A DNA stretch of 64,000 nucleotides from Henriciella litoralis. Its GTDB lineage: Bacteria; Pseudomonadota; Alphaproteobacteria; Caulobacterales; Hyphomonadaceae. Every line of letters starts with the position of its first letter. The first letter of the stretch is position 1. A program made the translations under genes and the position numbers. The stretch lies in assembly GCF_002088935.1 (NCBI RefSeq), contig NZ_NCSS01000006.1, positions 2,884,407 to 2,948,406 of the forward strand. The letters are read 5' to 3'. This document shows positions 61,413 to 64,000 of the stretch, piece after piece. The notes under the pieces were generated by a model, which made no database searches, was not told the DNA's origin, and saw nothing but the letters and a program-made list of their open reading frames with translations.

Positions 61413-62426
61413 TTAGCCGGCGCCACCAATCTTGACCAGAAGCCTGCCGGAAGACCTTTCTGAGAACTGTGAAACAAATCCATCTACCGCCAGGTCGATG
61501 CCGGTAAGGATGTTGGGACTGTCTTGCATCGCGCCAGACAAGACCCATTCCCGGATGCGTTCGAGCGCTCGATCAAACTGGTCCTGGAAATCAAATACGA
61601 CAAAGCCTCGGAGGGTTAGTCTTCGCGTAATGACGGACGTCATCTGACGGCAGCCGCGAGGCTCTGTTCTGTTGTATTCGCTGGTCTGGCCGCAGACGGC
61701 GATCCGGCCGAACAATTTCATGTTCTGAATAACCGCATCAGAAATCTCACCCCCGACATTATCGAAATAGGCGTCGACGCCGTCCGGGGCTTTTGCTTTC
61801 AAGTCACGGACAAGCGACTTTGAGGCCCGATAATCGAGAGCGTCGTCGAATCCGTAATTTTCGATCAGGTCACGACACTTTTCCTTGCCTCCGGCAATGC
61901 CAATCACACGACATCCCAATATTTTGGCGATCTGTCCGGCAGCGCTCCCGACAGAGCCCGCCGCCGACGAGATCACTACCGTCTCGCCGGGCTGGACAGC
62001 GAGCACATCGGTCAACCCGAAATACGCCGTCAAACCTGATGGCCCCCTCGCGCCGAGCGCGGTGTGCAGCGGTAGATCCTTTAAATGCTGGCAACCAATG
62101 CGACTTATGTCAGAAGCCGCTACGTTGGCATGTGTTGCCCAGGCGAGCTGTCCTACGACCAGATCGCCGGGTTCGAACAAGTCGCTTGCGGAGTCCAGAA
62201 CGACCCCGACGCCCATCCCCGGTATGATCTCTCCAACCTCGATCTTCGCCGCATAGGTGTCTGCGCCGATACGCGCCCGGATACCGGGAGCAACCGTGTG
62301 GTAGCGAATTTCGACCAGGACCTCCTCATTTGAAGGCGAGGGAAGGTCGATTTCCGCCAGAGAAAAATTCGAACTGGAAGGCATTCCGACGACCGGCGAT
62401 GCCAAGACCCATTGCAGCGCTTTCAT
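61413..62426 (-). CDS. MDR NADP-dependent oxidoreductase
   Basis: The 337-residue zinc-free MDR enzyme has the cofactor motif SSAAGSVGS and YFDNVGGE, with GLTAYFGL, as in leukotriene-B4-dehydrogenase/curcumin-reductase-like proteins. It is a paralog of 15281-16297. AAGGAG precedes the ATG. It is downstream of an SDR and an APH-fold kinase on the same strand, with short gaps, so it returns to the metabolic theme after the lipoprotein block. Confidence 0.9.
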   Translation of the reverse strand: MKALQWVLASPVVGMPSSSNFSLAEIDLPSPSNEEVLVEIRYHTVAPGIRARIGADTYAAKIEVGEIIPGMGVGVVLDSASDLFEPGDLVVGQLAWATHANVAASDISRIGCQHLKDLPLHTALGARGPSGLTAYFGLTDVLAVQPGETVVISSAAGSVGSAAGQIAKILGCRVIGIAGGKEKCRDLIENYGFDDALDYRASKSLVRDLKAKAPDGVDAYFDNVGGEISDAVIQNMKLFGRIAVCGQTSEYNRTEPRGCRQMTSVITRRLTLRGFVVFDFQDQFDRALERIREWVLSGAMQDSPNILTGIDLAVDGFVSQFSERSSGRLLVKIGGAG

Positions 62427-62531
62427 GAAGAGGTCTCCTTGAAATGGCGGAGTCAGATTAGAAACCTACAGGCAATGATGGCGGACATGATCTGTCCGCC
62501 CCATCGGCCTGGTCTACTGACAACACCTCCG

Positions 62532-63290
62532 TCAGGCATTACGCGCCATTAGACCGCCATCGACAGGCACGACGGTTCCAGTCAGATAGGTCTGGGTCGG
62601 AAGGCTCATGGCGAGAGACATCTGTGCCACTTCTTCCGGCCCGCCATAGCGTTTCAGGGCGGTGCGCCGCTTGGCAAAGATCACTTTTTGATCAGCTGGC
62701 GCGAAGGACGTCATCGCTGTGTCGATGGGGCCGGGGCAGATACAATTGACCAGAATGCCTTCCGGGCCAAGATCTACAGCCAGCGCCCGCGTCAGCCCCG
62801 CAACGCCCGCCTTGCTTGCAACATATGCGCTGTCGAGTGGCGTGGCCCCGAGTGCTTCGGTGGAAGCGATGTTCACGATCCTCGGCGACTCGCTCTTGCG
62901 AAGCCAGGGCAGGGCGCTGCGGACGATCTTCTGTTGAGCCGTCAGATTGACATTGATCATCCGGTCCCAATGCGCGTCATAGTCCGGGTCATCTATGGCG
63001 AGAAAGCCTGCGATACCGGCATTGTTCACGACAATGTCTATGCCCCCGAACTCTGCGGCGACGCTTTCGATGACGGCGGGAATCTTGTCTGTGAGGGCAA
63101 GATCGATTTGCCAGGATTTCGCCTTGCCTCCGGCGTCCTCAATCTGTTTTAGCGTCGCTTCAAGACCGTCCTTGTTCCGGTCCAGCAATGCGACCGTGGC
63201 ACCGTTCTGGGCAAACAGAACAGCAGTTGCCGCGCCCATACCGCTACCGGCACCAGTGACAATGGCAATCTTCTTATCGAGTTGGGTCAT
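62532..63290 (-). CDS. Short-chain dehydrogenase/reductase
   Basis: The 252-residue classical SDR is of FabG type: TGAGSGMG, NNAG, ASTEA with the catalytic serine, YVASK, and a C-terminal PVDGGLMA. The aspartate in LLDRN favours NAD. AAGGACA stands before the ATG. It follows the APH-fold gene by 83 bases and precedes the MDR gene by 105, in one apparent operon. Confidence 0.92.
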   Translation of the reverse strand: MTQLDKKIAIVTGAGSGMGAATAVLFAQNGATVALLDRNKDGLEATLKQIEDAGGKAKSWQIDLALTDKIPAVIESVAAEFGGIDIVVNNAGIAGFLAIDDPDYDAHWDRMINVNLTAQQKIVRSALPWLRKSESPRIVNIASTEALGATPLDSAYVASKAGVAGLTRALAVDLGPEGILVNCICPGPIDTAMTSFAPADQKVIFAKRRTALKRYGGPEEVAQMSLAMSLPTQTYLTGTVVPVDGGLMARNA

Positions 63291-63373
63291 GTGAAGTGTC
63301 CTTGTATTTTGGGTTCTAGCGAAGCGAGCCTACCGGGAGGAGAGTTTCGGACGCTACGGGTGGTCACGTCCGT

Positions 63374-64000
63374 CTATTGCCAGACGGTTCGGTTTAACCG
63401 GGCATGAGCCCGTTCAATCAGGGTTACGGATGTCTCGTGCAGGGTTTGGCCAATGGCCTTGGGCGCGGCGCCGCTGAAAGCGCGCGCATATGTGCCCTCA
63501 AGGATGATGCCGAGCTTGAAGCAGGCGAGGACGATGTACCAATCGATATGAGAAAGGTCGCGCTGTGAGCGATCTGCATATCGCTGGATCATTTCATCAA
63601 TCGACGGAAACCCTTCCCATGGCTCCACCACCAGAACCGGCAGGTCCCGCCAGGCAGGATCTCGCCATGTGCAGATAACCCAAGCCAGATCGATGAGCGG
63701 GTCGCCGATGGTGGACAATTCCCAATCTATGACAGCCGCCAGTTGCGGGCCATCATTGCGGAACATGACATTCCCGATGGCGTAGTCACCATGCATGATG
63801 CCTGGCTTGAAGTCTGGTGGCACATTGGCACTCAGATAGTCAGCCAGCGTGTTAACGTCACCGAGGCCTTCGCCACCGGGCCATCCTTCGTGCTTGGTGT
63901 AGCTTTCCAGCTGTGACATCCACCGACCGGCCTGACGCGACAGGTAGTTTTCTGGTTTACCGAAGTCTTCGAGGCCAAGGGCTTTATGGTCCAGGCTGCC
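63374..64000 (-). CDS. APH-fold phosphotransferase-family protein, N-terminus outside the window
   Basis: The frame runs without a stop to the window edge, so the start is not seen; about 208 C-terminal residues are present. The catalytic motif MHGDYAIGN (HGDxxxxN) and the metal-binding VIDWELSTIGD are intact. The closest type is the ACAD10/11-like kinase domain family, which acts in hydroxyacyl-CoA catabolism and often sits beside SDR and acyl-CoA genes. An internal ATG at 63919 is not the true start. Confidence 0.88.
   Translation of the reverse strand, partial: GSLDHKALGLEDFGKPENYLSRQAGRWMSQLESYTKHEGWPGGEGLGDVNTLADYLSANVPPDFKPGIMHGDYAIGNVMFRNDGPQLAAVIDWELSTIGDPLIDLAWVICTWRDPAWRDLPVLVVEPWEGFPSIDEMIQRYADRSQRDLSHIDWYIVLACFKLGIILEGTYARAFSGAAPKAIGQTLHETSVTLIERAHARLNRTVWQ

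Overview
The window looks like a catabolic island from an aerobic, Gram-negative alphaproteobacterium, possibly Hyphomonadaceae or a sphingomonad relative. The grounds are GC-rich coding sequence with AT-rich promoter gaps, three large TonB-dependent receptors, many SDR, MDR and acyl-CoA enzymes, cytochromes P450 and Rieske oxygenases, and no housekeeping genes. The lineage is inferred from gene content only. I see no tRNA, rRNA, CRISPR array, transposase or phage gene.

Layout. 1-4115: end of a TonB receptor, a Baeyer-Villiger monooxygenase and an SDR. 4523-12078: an acyl-CoA block with a CoA-transferase, a thiolase, an IclR regulator, two acyl-CoA dehydrogenases, a CitE-type lyase and a Meh-type hydratase. 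12112-19944: two SDRs, then an oxidation/reduction operon with P450, MDR reductase, dienoyl-CoA-reductase-like flavoprotein, limonene-epoxide-hydrolase-like protein and OYE. 19954-28680: an MFS carrier, an APH-fold kinase, an SDR, a CrtC/AttH-like protein, a TonB receptor and a second P450, all on the minus strand. 28986-42779: a LuxR-type regulator, a thioesterase, an atypical APH-fold protein, an SDR, an MFS carrier, a Rieske oxygenase, a free-standing lipoyl protein, a MaoC hydratase, E1 beta and E1 alpha of a 2-oxoacid dehydrogenase, an acyl-CoA ligase, a TetR regulator and an E2 catalytic domain. 42803-52562: an SDR, a CoA-transferase fragment, two complementary incomplete Rieske oxygenases, an MDR protein, a DUF35/thiolase-like (aldolase-type) pair, a ferredoxin and a TonB receptor. 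53020-61259: a distinct non-metabolic block of lipoproteins, DxDxDG-repeat secreted proteins, a hydrolase-LuxR fusion regulator and a Tat-type von Willebrand A lipoprotein. 61413-64000: an MDR, an SDR and a partial APH-fold kinase.

How it may work together. Outer-membrane receptors and MFS carriers would bring in a hydrophobic substrate, perhaps terpenoid or steroid-like. P450, Rieske and Baeyer-Villiger enzymes oxidise it, SDR/MDR/OYE enzymes adjust the redox state, a ligase forms the CoA ester, and dehydrogenases, hydratases, thiolase, the Ltp2-like protein and the CitE lyase cut it down. The substrate itself cannot be read from the sequence.

Most unusual. (i) Two divergent neighbouring Rieske-family proteins each lack what the other keeps: one has the [2Fe-2S] ligands without the catalytic iron site, the other the reverse. 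(ii) A 2-oxoacid dehydrogenase has its E2 split into a 77-residue lipoyl protein and a bare acyltransferase. (iii) A recurrent TATAAC-NN-GTTATA element precedes at least six genes across 36 kb. (iv) A separate CTCACCC-N4-GGGTGAG palindrome marks the secreted-protein block.
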